Shown here: positions 54,723 through 64,000 of the stretch, piece by piece | Numbering within the stretch: position 1 is the stretch's first letter | How the letters are laid out: every line of letters begins with the position of its first letter | Assembly: GCF_004138485.1 (NCBI RefSeq) | Contig: NZ_RYEV01000003.1 | Coordinates: 744,001-808,000, forward strand | Reading direction: 5' to 3' | Origin: Peristeroidobacter soli | GTDB lineage: Bacteria; Pseudomonadota; Gammaproteobacteria; Steroidobacterales; Steroidobacteraceae | Length of the DNA stretch: 64,000 nt | Notes under the pieces: model-generated | What the model saw: only the letters and a program-made list of their open reading frames with translations | Database searches by the model: none | What the model was told of the DNA's origin: nothing | Position numbers and translations under genes: made by a program

Positions 54723-56107
54723 TTGCCTGGAAGCCGAGTGAGATCGCGCGCTACTCGCAAGGTCGAGTGGTCGGCACCGATCGAGAGTTCACCAGCGTCT
54801 CCACCGACACGCGAACGATCAAGCCGGGCGCGCTGTTCGTCGCGCTCACCGGTCCGTCGTTCGACGGTCACGATTTCGTCGCGACCGCGGCTCAGAACGG
54901 CGCGGCTGCCGCGCTGGTATCGAAGGAGCTGCCGGTCGACGTGCCGCAGATCGTCGTCGCCGATCCGCTGGCGGCGTTGTCCGCTTTCGCGCGCGAGTGG
55001 CGTCGCCAGTTTCATATTCCTGTGGTCGGCGTGACCGGCAGCAACGGCAAGACCACGACCAAGGAATTGATCGGCTCGATCCTGTCGCAGCTCGGTCCGA
55101 CGCTCGTGACCCGGGGCAATTTGAACAATCACATCGGCGTGCCGCTGACGCTGCTCGAGCTGACCGAGGAACATAAGTACGCGGTCATCGAGATGGGCGC
55201 GAATCACATCGGTGAAATTGCCCACCTCGCCTCGCTGGCGGAGCCGACGGTCGGCATCGTGACCAATGCAGGCGCCGCGCACCTGGAAGGGTTCGGCAGC
55301 TTGCAGGGCGTCGCGAACGGCAAGGGCGAAATGTTTCAGGCGCTGCCGTTCGAAGGCGTCGCCGTCATCAATGCCGACGACAAGTATGCGAGCCAGTGGC
55401 GGGACATGAGCGTCGCCGATCGCATCCTGACATTTGGCTTCGAACAGCCGGCGGATTTCATGGCCCACAAGGTTCGCGAGGTCAACGCGCCTGCGGGGTT
55501 CCGCATCGACTTCGATCTGGTGACGCCCGATGGAACGGTTGCGGCGACAGTGCCGCTCGCCGGTCTTCACAACCTGCGCAATGCGTTGGGCGCGGCCGCT
55601 GCTGCCTGCGCGGCTGGCACGCCGATCGAACAGATCGTCAAAGGTCTCGCGGCGATGAAGACCGTGGCGGGCCGGCTCGAGTTGAAGCCCGCCATCAACG
55701 GCGCATTCATCATCGACGACTCCTATAACGCCAACCCGAGCTCGCTCAAGGCGGGGCTCGATGCGATGAAAAGCTTCGCCGGCTCGCGCTGGCTGGTGTT
55801 GGGCGAAATGAAAGAACTGGGCGATGCGAGCAACGAGCTGCATGCCGAAGTCGGTCGCTATGCGCGGCAGGCCGGCATCGAGCGGCTGCTCGCCATCGGC
55901 GAAGGCTCGCGCTTCTCGGTGGAAGCGTTCGGTCGCGGCGGCCAATGGTTCGCCGATATCGACGCGTTGATTCGCGACGCCAAGGCGTCGCTGACCCCGG
56001 GCGTCGCAGTACTTATTAAAGGGTCGCGTGCGAATCGGTTGGAGCGCGTGTCGGCGGCGTTGTCCGCGACGCCGCCCGCGCCTGGCAGCACCGACGGTCA
56101 TCATTAA
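54719..56107 (+). CDS. murF: UDP-MurNAc-tripeptide--D-Ala-D-Ala ligase
   Basis: 'VVGVTGSNGKTTTKELIGSIL', 'IIDDSYNANPSSLKAGLDAM'. Confidence 0.97.
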   Translation: MIAWKPSEIARYSQGRVVGTDREFTSVSTDTRTIKPGALFVALTGPSFDGHDFVATAAQNGAAAALVSKELPVDVPQIVVADPLAALSAFAREWRRQFHIPVVGVTGSNGKTTTKELIGSILSQLGPTLVTRGNLNNHIGVPLTLLELTEEHKYAVIEMGANHIGEIAHLASLAEPTVGIVTNAGAAHLEGFGSLQGVANGKGEMFQALPFEGVAVINADDKYASQWRDMSVADRILTFGFEQPADFMAHKVREVNAPAGFRIDFDLVTPDGTVAATVPLAGLHNLRNALGAAAAACAAGTPIEQIVKGLAAMKTVAGRLELKPAINGAFIIDDSYNANPSSLKAGLDAMKSFAGSRWLVLGEMKELGDASNELHAEVGRYARQAGIERLLAIGEGSRFSVEAFGRGGQWFADIDALIRDAKASLTPGVAVLIKGSRANRLERVSAALSATPPAPGSTDGHH

Positions 56108-56123
56108 GAGAACAACTACTTAA

Positions 56124-57206
56124 ATGCTGCTGTACTTCACCAAACAGCTCGCCCTACTGGAAGGCGCATTCCGCGTCTTCCAGTACCTGACGCTGCGCGC
56201 GATTCTCGCGGCGCTCACGGCGCTGTTGATCTCTTTCATCATCGGCCCGTGGATGATCAACAAGCTGCAGCTGAACCAGATCGGTCAGCGCGTGCGCGAC
56301 GACGGTCCGAAGACCCATTTGCCGAAGGCGGGCACGCCGACCATGGGTGGCTTGCTGATCCTGGTCGCGATGACGTTCAGCACCCTGCTGTGGGCGGACT
56401 TGAGCAACCGCTTCGTGTGGGTCGCGCTGCTGGTGACGCTGGCGTTCGGCCTGATCGGTTTCTGGGACGATTATCTGAAGCTGGTGGTCGGCAACAGTCG
56501 CGGCCTGATCGCGCGCTACAAATATTTCTGGCAGTCGGTGGCGGGCCTGGGGTGCGCGATCGCCTTGTACATGACCGCGAAGACACCGGCCGAAACCTCG
56601 TTGTATGTGCCGCTGTTCAAGCAAGTGATCATTCCGTTGGGCATCTGGTACATCGCGCTCACGTATTTCGTCGTGGTCGGCACCAGCAACGCGGTGAATC
56701 TCACCGACGGTCTGGATGGCCTGGCCATCATGCCGGCGGTTCTGGTGGGTGGGGCCTTGGGGGTGTTCGCCTATGCGACAGGCAATGCAGTGTTCTCGAA
56801 CTATCTCGGCATTCCTTTCATCGAGGGCACCGGTGAAATACTGGTGTTCTGCGCGACGCTGGTCGGCGCGGGTCTCGGCTTTCTCTGGTTCAACACCTAT
56901 CCCGCGCAAGTGTTCATGGGCGACATTGGTGCCCTCGCGCTCGGTGCGGCACTAGGCGTCGTCGCCGTCATCGTCAAACAGGAGATCGTCCTGTTCATCA
57001 TGGGCGGCGTGTTCGTGATGGAGACCGTGTCGGTGATGTTGCAGGTGGCGTCGTTCAAGCTCACCGGCAAGCGCATCTTCCGCATGGCGCCCATCCATCA
57101 TCATTTCGAGCTCAAAGGCTGGGCCGAGCCCAAGGTCATCGTGCGCTTCTGGATCATCAGCGTGATCCTGGTGCTGATCGGGCTGGCGACGTTGAAGGTG
57201 CGCTAA
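56124..57206 (+). CDS. mraY: Phospho-MurNAc-pentapeptide transferase
   Basis: '[24 protein letters not shown]', '[20 protein letters not shown]', '[24 protein letters not shown]'. Confidence 0.98.
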   Translation: MLLYFTKQLALLEGAFRVFQYLTLRAILAALTALLISFIIGPWMINKLQLNQIGQRVRDDGPKTHLPKAGTPTMGGLLILVAMTFSTLLWADLSNRFVWVALLVTLAFGLIGFWDDYLKLVVGNSRGLIARYKYFWQSVAGLGCAIALYMTAKTPAETSLYVPLFKQVIIPLGIWYIALTYFVVVGTSNAVNLTDGLDGLAIMPAVLVGGALGVFAYATGNAVFSNYLGIPFIEGTGEILVFCATLVGAGLGFLWFNTYPAQVFMGDIGALALGAALGVVAVIVKQEIVLFIMGGVFVMETVSVMLQVASFKLTGKRIFRMAPIHHHFELKGWAEPKVIVRFWIISVILVLIGLATLKVR

Positions 57207-57210
57207 GGCC

Positions 57211-58548
57211 ATGATGCAGCAACAGCGTGGACGTTCCATCGTCGTCGGCCTCGGCCGAACGGGGATGTCGTGCGCGCGTTATTTGCAATCGCGCGGCTTG
57301 AGTTTCGCTGTGACCGACAGCCGGGCCGCGCCGCCGGAAGCTGCGGCGCTCAAAAAGCTCGCGCCGGCGGCGGAAGTGCGCTTCGGCGGTTTCGATGAAG
57401 CGTTGCTGGACGGCGCGTCGCAGATCGTGGCGTCGCCGGGCGTGTCGTTGAAAGAGCCCTTCCTGATGAGTGCCGCCGTGCGGGGCATTCCGATCATCGG
57501 CGACATCGAGCTGTTCGTGCGCGAGGCCAAGGCGCCGATCGCGGCGATCACGGGGACGAACGGCAAGAGCACGGTCACGACACTCGTTGGCCTCATGGCG
57601 AACGCCGCGGGTCGGCGGGCCATCGCAGGCGGCAATCTGGGGCGGCCGGCGCTCGACTTGCTCGATGATCCCGTGCCCGAGTTGTACGTCCTGGAGCTGT
57701 CGAGCTTCCAGCTCGAGACCACGTTGTCGCTTCGGGCCGCGGCTGCGACCGTATTAAATGTGACGCCGGATCACATGGATCGTTACGCGACGATCGAAGA
57801 GTACGCCGCCGCCAAGGAACGCATCTTCCAGCGCTGCGAAGCCGCCATCGTGAACATGGACGACGTCGCGGTTCGCACCATGCATTACCAGTCGTCGCGC
57901 GTGCTTGGATTCAGCCTGCAGGCGGATCCGGCGGCCGATTACTACGTTCAGCATCAAGGCGATGACGTGATCCTGATGCACGCTCGCGAGCGGATGATCG
58001 CGATGTCGGAGTTGAAGATCCGTGGTCTGCATAACGCGGCGAACGCGCTGGCATCGCTGGCGATGTGTGATGCGCTGGGCCTCTCACGCGCGCCGTGTCT
58101 GCAGGCACTGCGTGATTTCCCTGGACTGCCGCATCGTTCGCAGTGGGTTGCGGATGTGAAGGGTGTGCGCTTCGTCGAGGACTCGAAGGGCACGAATGTC
58201 GGCGCGACGCTGGCCGCTGTCGCCGGCATGCCGGGTTCGCTGGTGTTGATCGCCGGCGGCCAGGGCAAGGGTCAGGACTTCGCGCCGCTCGCCCAGGCGT
58301 TCCGAGGCAAAGTGCGGCACGTCGTGCTGCTCGGTCAGGATGCGCAGGCGCTGGATGAGACCTTACGGGGCGTCGCGACGACTGAGTTCGCCAAAGATAT
58401 GAATGAGGCCGTGCGGCTCGCTGCGAACGCGGCGCGTCCGGGCGAGACGGTGTTGCTGTCGCCTGCGTGCGCGAGCCTCGACATGTTCCGGGATTACGGA
58501 CACCGGGGCGACGTGTTCGCCGCGGCGGTGAGAGGGCTGCAAGCATGA
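57211..58548 (+). CDS. murD: UDP-MurNAc-L-Ala--D-Glu ligase
   Basis: 'VVGLGRTGMSCARYL', 'AAITGTNGKSTVTTLVG', 'NVTPDHMDRYATIEEYAAAKERIF'. Confidence 0.97.
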   Translation: MMQQQRGRSIVVGLGRTGMSCARYLQSRGLSFAVTDSRAAPPEAAALKKLAPAAEVRFGGFDEALLDGASQIVASPGVSLKEPFLMSAAVRGIPIIGDIELFVREAKAPIAAITGTNGKSTVTTLVGLMANAAGRRAIAGGNLGRPALDLLDDPVPELYVLELSSFQLETTLSLRAAAATVLNVTPDHMDRYATIEEYAAAKERIFQRCEAAIVNMDDVAVRTMHYQSSRVLGFSLQADPAADYYVQHQGDDVILMHARERMIAMSELKIRGLHNAANALASLAMCDALGLSRAPCLQALRDFPGLPHRSQWVADVKGVRFVEDSKGTNVGATLAAVAGMPGSLVLIAGGQGKGQDFAPLAQAFRGKVRHVVLLGQDAQALDETLRGVATTEFAKDMNEAVRLAANAARPGETVLLSPACASLDMFRDYGHRGDVFAAAVRGLQA

Positions 58549-58612
58549 ACGCAGCCACATGCATGCCAATCCGATGTTTGGTGCAGGCCGGCGGCGCGTG
58601 GGGGTTGCTGTC

Positions 58613-59815
58613 ATGAGTGCAGCAAGCCTGACTTTCGCGCGCTCGAACGGCCGGCCGCGACGCTTCGCGTTCGACCCGATATTGCTGATGGCGGTCAGCG
58701 GCATCCTGTTGCTCGGGCTGGTGATGATGACGTCCGCGTCCATCAGCATCGCCGACAAGCAACAGCAGGATCCGTTGTTCTTCCTGGTCCGTCAGCTGTA
58801 TGGCGTGGGCTTCGGTGTGCTCGGCGCCCTGATCATGATGAGCATTCCCAGCGTCGTCTGGGAAAAGCTGGCCATGCCGCTGCTGCTGGTCGCGTTCATT
58901 TTCCTGGTGCTGGTGTTGATCCCAGGCATCGGTCATGAAGTGAACGGCAGCCGCCGCTGGTTGCGCGCGGGCATCATGAACTTCCAGGCGTCGGAGCTGA
59001 CGCGCGTGCTGCTACTCATATATCTGTGCAGCTACGTGGTCCGGAAGCAAGGCGAGTTGAAGGAAGAACTGAAAGGCTTCCTTAAGCCGCTGGGCGTGCT
59101 GATGGGCGCCGCTGCTCTGCTGCTCATGGAGCCCGATTTCGGCGCGGCGACGGTGCTGGTGGCCACGGGCCTCGGCGTGTTGTTCCTCGCCGGTGTGAAG
59201 CTGCGTCACTTCTTCGCGCTGGTCGCGATTGCGGCAGCCGGCATGGCGGTGATCGCCGTGACGTCGGCGTATCGATTGAAGCGTCTGACCGCGTTCATGG
59301 ACCCGTGGGCCGATCCGTTCAATTCCGGCTTCCAGCTGACGCAGTCGCTGATCGCCATCGGTCGCGGTGAGCTGTTCGGCGTCGGCCTCGGCTCCAGCGT
59401 GCAGAAACTTTTCTATCTGCCCGAAGCGCACACCGATTTCGTGTTCGCCGTGCTCGCCGAGGAGTTGGGCCTCGTGGGCGTCATCGTCACATTGGGGCTG
59501 TTCATTCTGCTCGTGTGGCGCAGCTTTTATATCTCGCGCCTCGCCTCCGAAGCTGGCCTCGCGTTTCAGGCGTACTGCGCGGCGGCGTTCGGCATCTGGC
59601 TGGCGTTTCAGACTTTCATCAACGTCGGCGTGAACATGGGCATCCTGCCGACCAAGGGTCTGACCTTGCCGCTCATGTCTTACGGCGGCTCGAGCATCAT
59701 GGTCACGCTCGGCTGGTTGGGTTTCATCATGCGCATTCATCACGAGGCACAGACATCGGGTCGGCTCGCGGTGTCGCGTCCTGCTCGCCGCGAGCGAGCG
59801 GAGAGTGACGAATGA
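58613..59815 (+). CDS. ftsW: SEDS glycosyltransferase FtsW
   Basis: 'NGSRRWLRAGIMNFQASELTRVLLLIYLCSYV', 'EAHTDFVFAVLAEELGLVGV', 'GLTLPLMSYGGSS'; start choice approximate. Confidence 0.97.
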   Translation: MSAASLTFARSNGRPRRFAFDPILLMAVSGILLLGLVMMTSASISIADKQQQDPLFFLVRQLYGVGFGVLGALIMMSIPSVVWEKLAMPLLLVAFIFLVLVLIPGIGHEVNGSRRWLRAGIMNFQASELTRVLLLIYLCSYVVRKQGELKEELKGFLKPLGVLMGAAALLLMEPDFGAATVLVATGLGVLFLAGVKLRHFFALVAIAAAGMAVIAVTSAYRLKRLTAFMDPWADPFNSGFQLTQSLIAIGRGELFGVGLGSSVQKLFYLPEAHTDFVFAVLAEELGLVGVIVTLGLFILLVWRSFYISRLASEAGLAFQAYCAAAFGIWLAFQTFINVGVNMGILPTKGLTLPLMSYGGSSIMVTLGWLGFIMRIHHEAQTSGRLAVSRPARRERAESDE

Positions 59816-60900
59816 AGCGCACGGTGCTGATCATGGCTGGCGGAACGGGTGGGCACGTGTTTCCGGCGCTCGCGGCTGCTCGCGTGTTGCGCGAACGCGG
59901 CTTCGAACCCGTGTGGCTCGGCACGCGGAAGGGCTTGGAGGCCAAGCTGGTGCCGCCGGCGCAGATCGAAATCGAGTGGATCTCGATGAGCGGTCTGCGT
60001 GGCAAAGGCGCGGCGACGTTGTTACTTGCGCCGTTCAAGGTCGTGCAGTCGATCTGGCAGAGCCTGCAGGTCATCCGCAAGCGCAACCCGGTGGTGGTGC
60101 TCGGCTGCGGTGGCTTTGTCGCGGGTCCCGGTGGTGTCGCCGCGTGGCTGACGCGTCGGCCGCTGGTCATTCACGAACAGAACGCGGTCGCGGGCATGAC
60201 CAATCGGATGCTGGCCAAGCTGGCGCGTCGGGTGCTCGAAGCGTTTCCAAAGAGTTTCCCGTCGGGCACGCAAGCCGAGCAGGTGGGCAATCCGGTGCGA
60301 CGTGAGATCGCGGCGATTGCGCCTCCCGCGCAGCGTTACGCCGACCGTACAGGGCCGATCCGTCTGCTCGTCATCGGTGGCAGCCAGGGCGCGATGAAGC
60401 TCAATGCGACGGTGCCGGCGGCGCTCGCGACCATCGATGCGGCTGCTCGCCCTGTTGTGATTCATCAGGCCGGCGAGCGTCATCTGCCGGTCGTGCGCGA
60501 AACATATGAGAAGCACGGCGTGCAGGCCGACGTTCGCGCCTTCATTACTGATATGGCGGAAGCGTATAGCTGGGCCGATGTGGTCGTGTGCCGTTCCGGC
60601 GCCATGACCGTGTCGGAGCTCGCGGCCGCCGGTTTGCCGGCGATCTTCGTGCCGTTCGCCGCGGCAGTCGACGATCATCAAACGCTCAATGCGCAGTTCC
60701 TGGTCGAGGCTTCGGCGGGCATCTCGATCGCCGAGCGCGATCTCACTCCGGAACGGCTGGCGCAGGAGCTGAACAAATTGCTGAGCGGTGGACGTGAGCA
60801 GCTGAAAGCGATGGCCGTGCGGGCCCGCTCGGTTGCGATCACGGATGCTGACGTGCGTCTCGCGGACGCATGCGTGGCCGCCGCGGGAGGTGTCGCATGA
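59812..60900 (+). CDS. murG: UDP-GlcNAc--lipid I transferase MurG
   Basis: '[22 protein letters not shown]', '[26 protein letters not shown]'. Confidence 0.97.
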   Translation: MKRTVLIMAGGTGGHVFPALAAARVLRERGFEPVWLGTRKGLEAKLVPPAQIEIEWISMSGLRGKGAATLLLAPFKVVQSIWQSLQVIRKRNPVVVLGCGGFVAGPGGVAAWLTRRPLVIHEQNAVAGMTNRMLAKLARRVLEAFPKSFPSGTQAEQVGNPVRREIAAIAPPAQRYADRTGPIRLLVIGGSQGAMKLNATVPAALATIDAAARPVVIHQAGERHLPVVRETYEKHGVQADVRAFITDMAEAYSWADVVVCRSGAMTVSELAAAGLPAIFVPFAAAVDDHQTLNAQFLVEASAGISIAERDLTPERLAQELNKLLSGGREQLKAMAVRARSVAITDADVRLADACVAAAGGVA

Positions 60901-62330
60901 TGAAAGACCGCATGCGTCGCATTCATCGCATTCATTTCGTGGGCATCGGCGGCAGCGGCATGGGCGGCATCGCCGAAGTGCTGTTGAACCTGGGCTATCA
61001 CGTTCAAGGCAGCGACCTGAAACCGAACGGGGTCACGCAACGGCTGGCGAAGCTGGGCGCGCAGATCAAGATCGGTCATGCGGCGGAGAACGTCGGCAAG
61101 GCGGACGTGCTGGTCGTTTCGACGGCCGTGCAGCCGGACAACCCCGAGGTCGTCGAAGCGAAATCGCGGCGTCTGCCCATCGTGCAGCGTGCGGTGATGT
61201 TGGGCGAGCTGATGCGCTTCCGCTATTCCGTGGCGGTCGCCGGCACGCACGGCAAGACCACGACGACCAGCATGGTCGCCTCGATTCTCGCCGAAGGCGG
61301 TCTCGATCCGACGTTCGTGATCGGCGGGCGCTTGAAGAGCGCCGACAGCAACGCGCGCCTGGGTGCCGGCAAGTATCTGGTCGCCGAAGCGGACGAGAGC
61401 GACGCGTCGTTCATGCATCTGCAGCCGATGATCTCGATCGTCACCAACGTGGACAACGATCACCTCGGCACGCACGACGGCGACTTCGAACGGTTGAAGC
61501 AGAGCTTCATCGACTTCCTGCACAACCTGCCGTTCTACGGCCTGGCGGTCGTGTGCGCGGACGATCCGATCGCGAAGAGCCTGTTGCCGCGAATCAATCG
61601 TCCGTTCGTGACTTACGGTATCGACAGTCCGGAAGCTGACCTGCGCGCTGTGAATATCCAGCGTGAAGGCGTGCAGACGCGTTTCGATGTGGAGCGCACC
61701 GGGTCTTCACACAAGCTGACGGTGAAGTTGAACCTGCCGGGACGGCACAACGTGCTCAATTCGCTGGCGGCGATTGCCGTGGCCAAGGAATTGGAAGTGA
61801 GCGACAACGCGATTCAACACGCGCTCGCATCGTTCCACGGTGTCGATCGTCGCCTGCAGCAGTACGGCGACGTGCAGACGTCGGCGGGCAAGGTCACGAT
61901 CATCGACGACTACGGTCATCACCCGACCGAGCTCGCGGCGACGCTCGAAGCGGTCCGACAGGGCTGGCCGAACCGTCGCGTCTTGTTGGCCTTCCAGCCG
62001 CATCGTTACAGCCGTACGCGCGATCTGCTCGACGACTTTGCTCGTGTGCTCGCCGCGAATGCCGACGCGCTGATCGTTACTGAAGTTTATGCAGCCGGTG
62101 AAACGCCGATCGCAGGCGCCGACGGCAAGGCGATCTGTCGCGCGGTGCGTTCGCATGGCCGCGTCGAGCCGGTGTACGTCGAGAAGATCGATGAATTGCC
62201 GCGTGCGCTGATTCAGATCGCTCGCGATGGCGATGTGATCGTGACGATGGGCGCCGGCAGCATCGGCAGCCTGGCGCCGGAATTGCCGGCGGCGTTGACG
62301 ACTCTGTCGGCCGAGCGGAGGCAACCGTGA
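60897..62330 (+). CDS. murC: UDP-MurNAc--L-Ala ligase
   Basis: '[31 protein letters not shown]', '[17 protein letters not shown]'. Confidence 0.98.
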   Translation: MMKDRMRRIHRIHFVGIGGSGMGGIAEVLLNLGYHVQGSDLKPNGVTQRLAKLGAQIKIGHAAENVGKADVLVVSTAVQPDNPEVVEAKSRRLPIVQRAVMLGELMRFRYSVAVAGTHGKTTTTSMVASILAEGGLDPTFVIGGRLKSADSNARLGAGKYLVAEADESDASFMHLQPMISIVTNVDNDHLGTHDGDFERLKQSFIDFLHNLPFYGLAVVCADDPIAKSLLPRINRPFVTYGIDSPEADLRAVNIQREGVQTRFDVERTGSSHKLTVKLNLPGRHNVLNSLAAIAVAKELEVSDNAIQHALASFHGVDRRLQQYGDVQTSAGKVTIIDDYGHHPTELAATLEAVRQGWPNRRVLLAFQPHRYSRTRDLLDDFARVLAANADALIVTEVYAAGETPIAGADGKAICRAVRSHGRVEPVYVEKIDELPRALIQIARDGDVIVTMGAGSIGSLAPELPAALTTLSAERRQP

Positions 62331-63229
62331 ACGCGTTGTCGCTGCCGCCCGATTTCGAAGCGCGAGTGAAGCGCGGCGAGCCGATGTCGAAGCACACGTC
62401 GTGGCACGTGGGCGGGCCGGCGGATTTGTTCTTTTCGCCGCTCGACGTGACCGATGTGTCCGGCTTCCTGCAAGGGCTGGAGCCCGGCACGCCGGTGATG
62501 TGGATCGGCCTGGGCAGCAACTTGCTGGTTCGCGACGGCGGCATTCGCGGCGCGGTGATCGAGACGCACGGCATCTTCGATGAGCTGGAGCGTCGCAACG
62601 ACAACGAGGTGTGGTGTGGCAGTGGCGTCGCGTGCGCGAAGCTCGCCAAGCAATGCATCAAGTGGGGTCTGGGACCGGCGGAATTTTTCGCGGGCATTCC
62701 CGGCACGCTGGGCGGCGCGCTGGCGATGAACGCGGGCGCGTTCGGTGGCGAGACGTGGCAGCACGTCGTTGCCGTCGCGACCATCGATCGCCACGGCGTG
62801 CGTCATGAGCGTCCGGCTTCCGAGTACAACATTGGTTACCGCCACGTTGCAGGTCCGAAGGACGAATGGTTTCTCGGCGCGTTGCTGAGATTCGAACAGC
62901 GTCCGGGCGTCAGCGACGACGACATCAGGCAACTGATGGCCAGGCGCAAGGCGACGCAGCCGATTCAAGAGTGGTCGTGCGGTTCGGTGTTCACGAATCC
63001 GCCGGGCAATCACGCCGCGCGCCTGATCGAAGGCTGCGGGCTGAAAGGGTTTCGCATCGGCGGCGCGCGAGTGTCGGAGATGCACGCGAACTTCATCGTC
63101 AACGACGGCACGGCGACGGCGACCGATATCGAACAATTGATCCGTCACGTGCAACAGACGGTGGAACAAAAGCAGGGGGTGCGACTCAACACTGAGGTGC
63201 GCATCGTCGGCGAGGTGAGTCATGGCTGA
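62327..63229 (+). CDS. murB: UDP-N-acetylenolpyruvoylglucosamine reductase
   Basis: '[19 protein letters not shown]', '[20 protein letters not shown]', '[24 protein letters not shown]'. Confidence 0.96.
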   Translation: MNALSLPPDFEARVKRGEPMSKHTSWHVGGPADLFFSPLDVTDVSGFLQGLEPGTPVMWIGLGSNLLVRDGGIRGAVIETHGIFDELERRNDNEVWCGSGVACAKLAKQCIKWGLGPAEFFAGIPGTLGGALAMNAGAFGGETWQHVVAVATIDRHGVRHERPASEYNIGYRHVAGPKDEWFLGALLRFEQRPGVSDDDIRQLMARRKATQPIQEWSCGSVFTNPPGNHAARLIEGCGLKGFRIGGARVSEMHANFIVNDGTATATDIEQLIRHVQQTVEQKQGVRLNTEVRIVGEVSHG

Positions 63230-64000
63230 AGCAAACAAGCCAAAATCCAATAGTCTTGCACCGAAGCGCGTCAGTAATGCGCGTGATTTCGGTCGCGTCG
63301 CCGTGCTGATGGGCGGCACGTCGAGCGAGCGTGAAGTGTCGCTGGATAGCGGCAGCAACTGTCTGGATGCGCTGAAGCGTCAGGGCGTCGATGCCTACAA
63401 AGTCGATGGCATCGCTGCGCTCGTCGATGAGTTGGTGAACAAACGCTGCCAGCGCGTATTCAACATCCTGCACGGTCATGCCGGCGGCGGTGAGGACGGC
63501 ATCCTGCAAGGGTTGCTGGACGCGTTCGGCGTGCCGTACACCGGCTCCGATGTGTTGGGCTCGGCGCTGTCGATGGACAAGATCCGCACCAAACAGGTGT
63601 GGCTGTCGCTCGGCTTGCCGACGCCGAAATATGCGCGTCTCGCCAGGAACAGCGACGTAGCGACGGCGGCCAACCACCTTGGTCTCCCGGTGATCGTGAA
63701 GCCTGCGTGCGAAGGTTCGAGCGTCGGCGTGAGTCGCGTGTTCAAAGAACAGGATCTGCAGCAGGCGGTGGATCTGGCCGCCCGCTATCAAGGCGAGATG
63801 CTGATGGAACAGTTGATCGTCGGCGATGAGCTGACGGTTGCCGTTCTTGGCGACACGGCGCTGCCGAGCATTCGTATCGTGCCGGCCGGCGAGTACTACG
63901 ACTATCACGCGAAGTACAAAGCCGAGGACACGCAGTACATCTGCCCGGGTTTACAAGGTGCTGCTGAAGACGAGATTCGTGCGCTCGCGCTGGAAGCGTT
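63222..64000 (+). CDS. ddl: D-alanine--D-alanine ligase (truncated by window end)
   Basis: Own translation from ATG 63222: '[40 protein letters not shown]...[45 protein letters not shown]', open to the end. Confidence 0.96.
   Translation, partial: MAEANKPKSNSLAPKRVSNARDFGRVAVLMGGTSSEREVSLDSGSNCLDALKRQGVDAYKVDGIAALVDELVNKRCQRVFNILHGHAGGGEDGILQGLLDAFGVPYTGSDVLGSALSMDKIRTKQVWLSLGLPTPKYARLARNSDVATAANHLGLPVIVKPACEGSSVGVSRVFKEQDLQQAVDLAARYQGEMLMEQLIVGDELTVAVLGDTALPSIRIVPAGEYYDYHAKYKAEDTQYICPGLQGAAEDEIRALALEA

Noticed and set aside
54647-56104. 485-aa minus-strand ORF
   Set aside because: Antisense to murF; shadow ORF

Overview
High-GC gammaproteobacterial-type chromosomal window; lineage is inferred from gene content only (Steroidobacter/Xanthomonadales-like). 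From left to right it contains: a TPM-domain protein, an L,D-transpeptidase and htpX; a BIME-like double palindrome; a GT4 glycosyltransferase; a cell-surface-signalling cassette (ECF sigma, FecR, STN-TonB receptor, S9 peptidase); a YpfJ-type metallopeptidase; an orphan contractile-tail sheath gene; a PduO-type adenosyltransferase; an AT-rich islet with a wHTH/nucleotidyltransferase pair (TA/AbiE-like); and a large cobalamin salvage/uptake region (cobQ, cbiB, btuCDF-like genes, cobO, cobD/cobC, btuB, cobC phosphatase, cobS, cobT, cobU) with two cobalamin riboswitches. Within that region is a bufferin-like BufA2/DoxX/ECF/anti-sigma group. The second riboswitch precedes a predicted periplasmic CobN/HmuS-like chelatase, an ExbB/TolQ-like protein and a DUF2149 ExbD-like protein. 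Further right are a LuxR regulator, a TonB receptor and a beta-lactamase/D-aminoacylase fusion; cysQ-like, yraN, DUF72, lpoA and rsmI genes; a probable IS630-type MITE next to a serC remnant; rnpB followed by a heavily structured intergenic region; and the dcw cluster from mraZ to ddl (truncated by the window end). The strongest candidate for an under-described system is the riboswitch-controlled, membrane-anchored CobN-like protein coupled to a proton-channel pair (29.9-35.2 kb). Next are the HTH/NTase pair with its duplicated palindromic operator, the orphan tail sheath, and the structured element downstream of rnpB. All family calls were made by eye from motifs; no database search was run.
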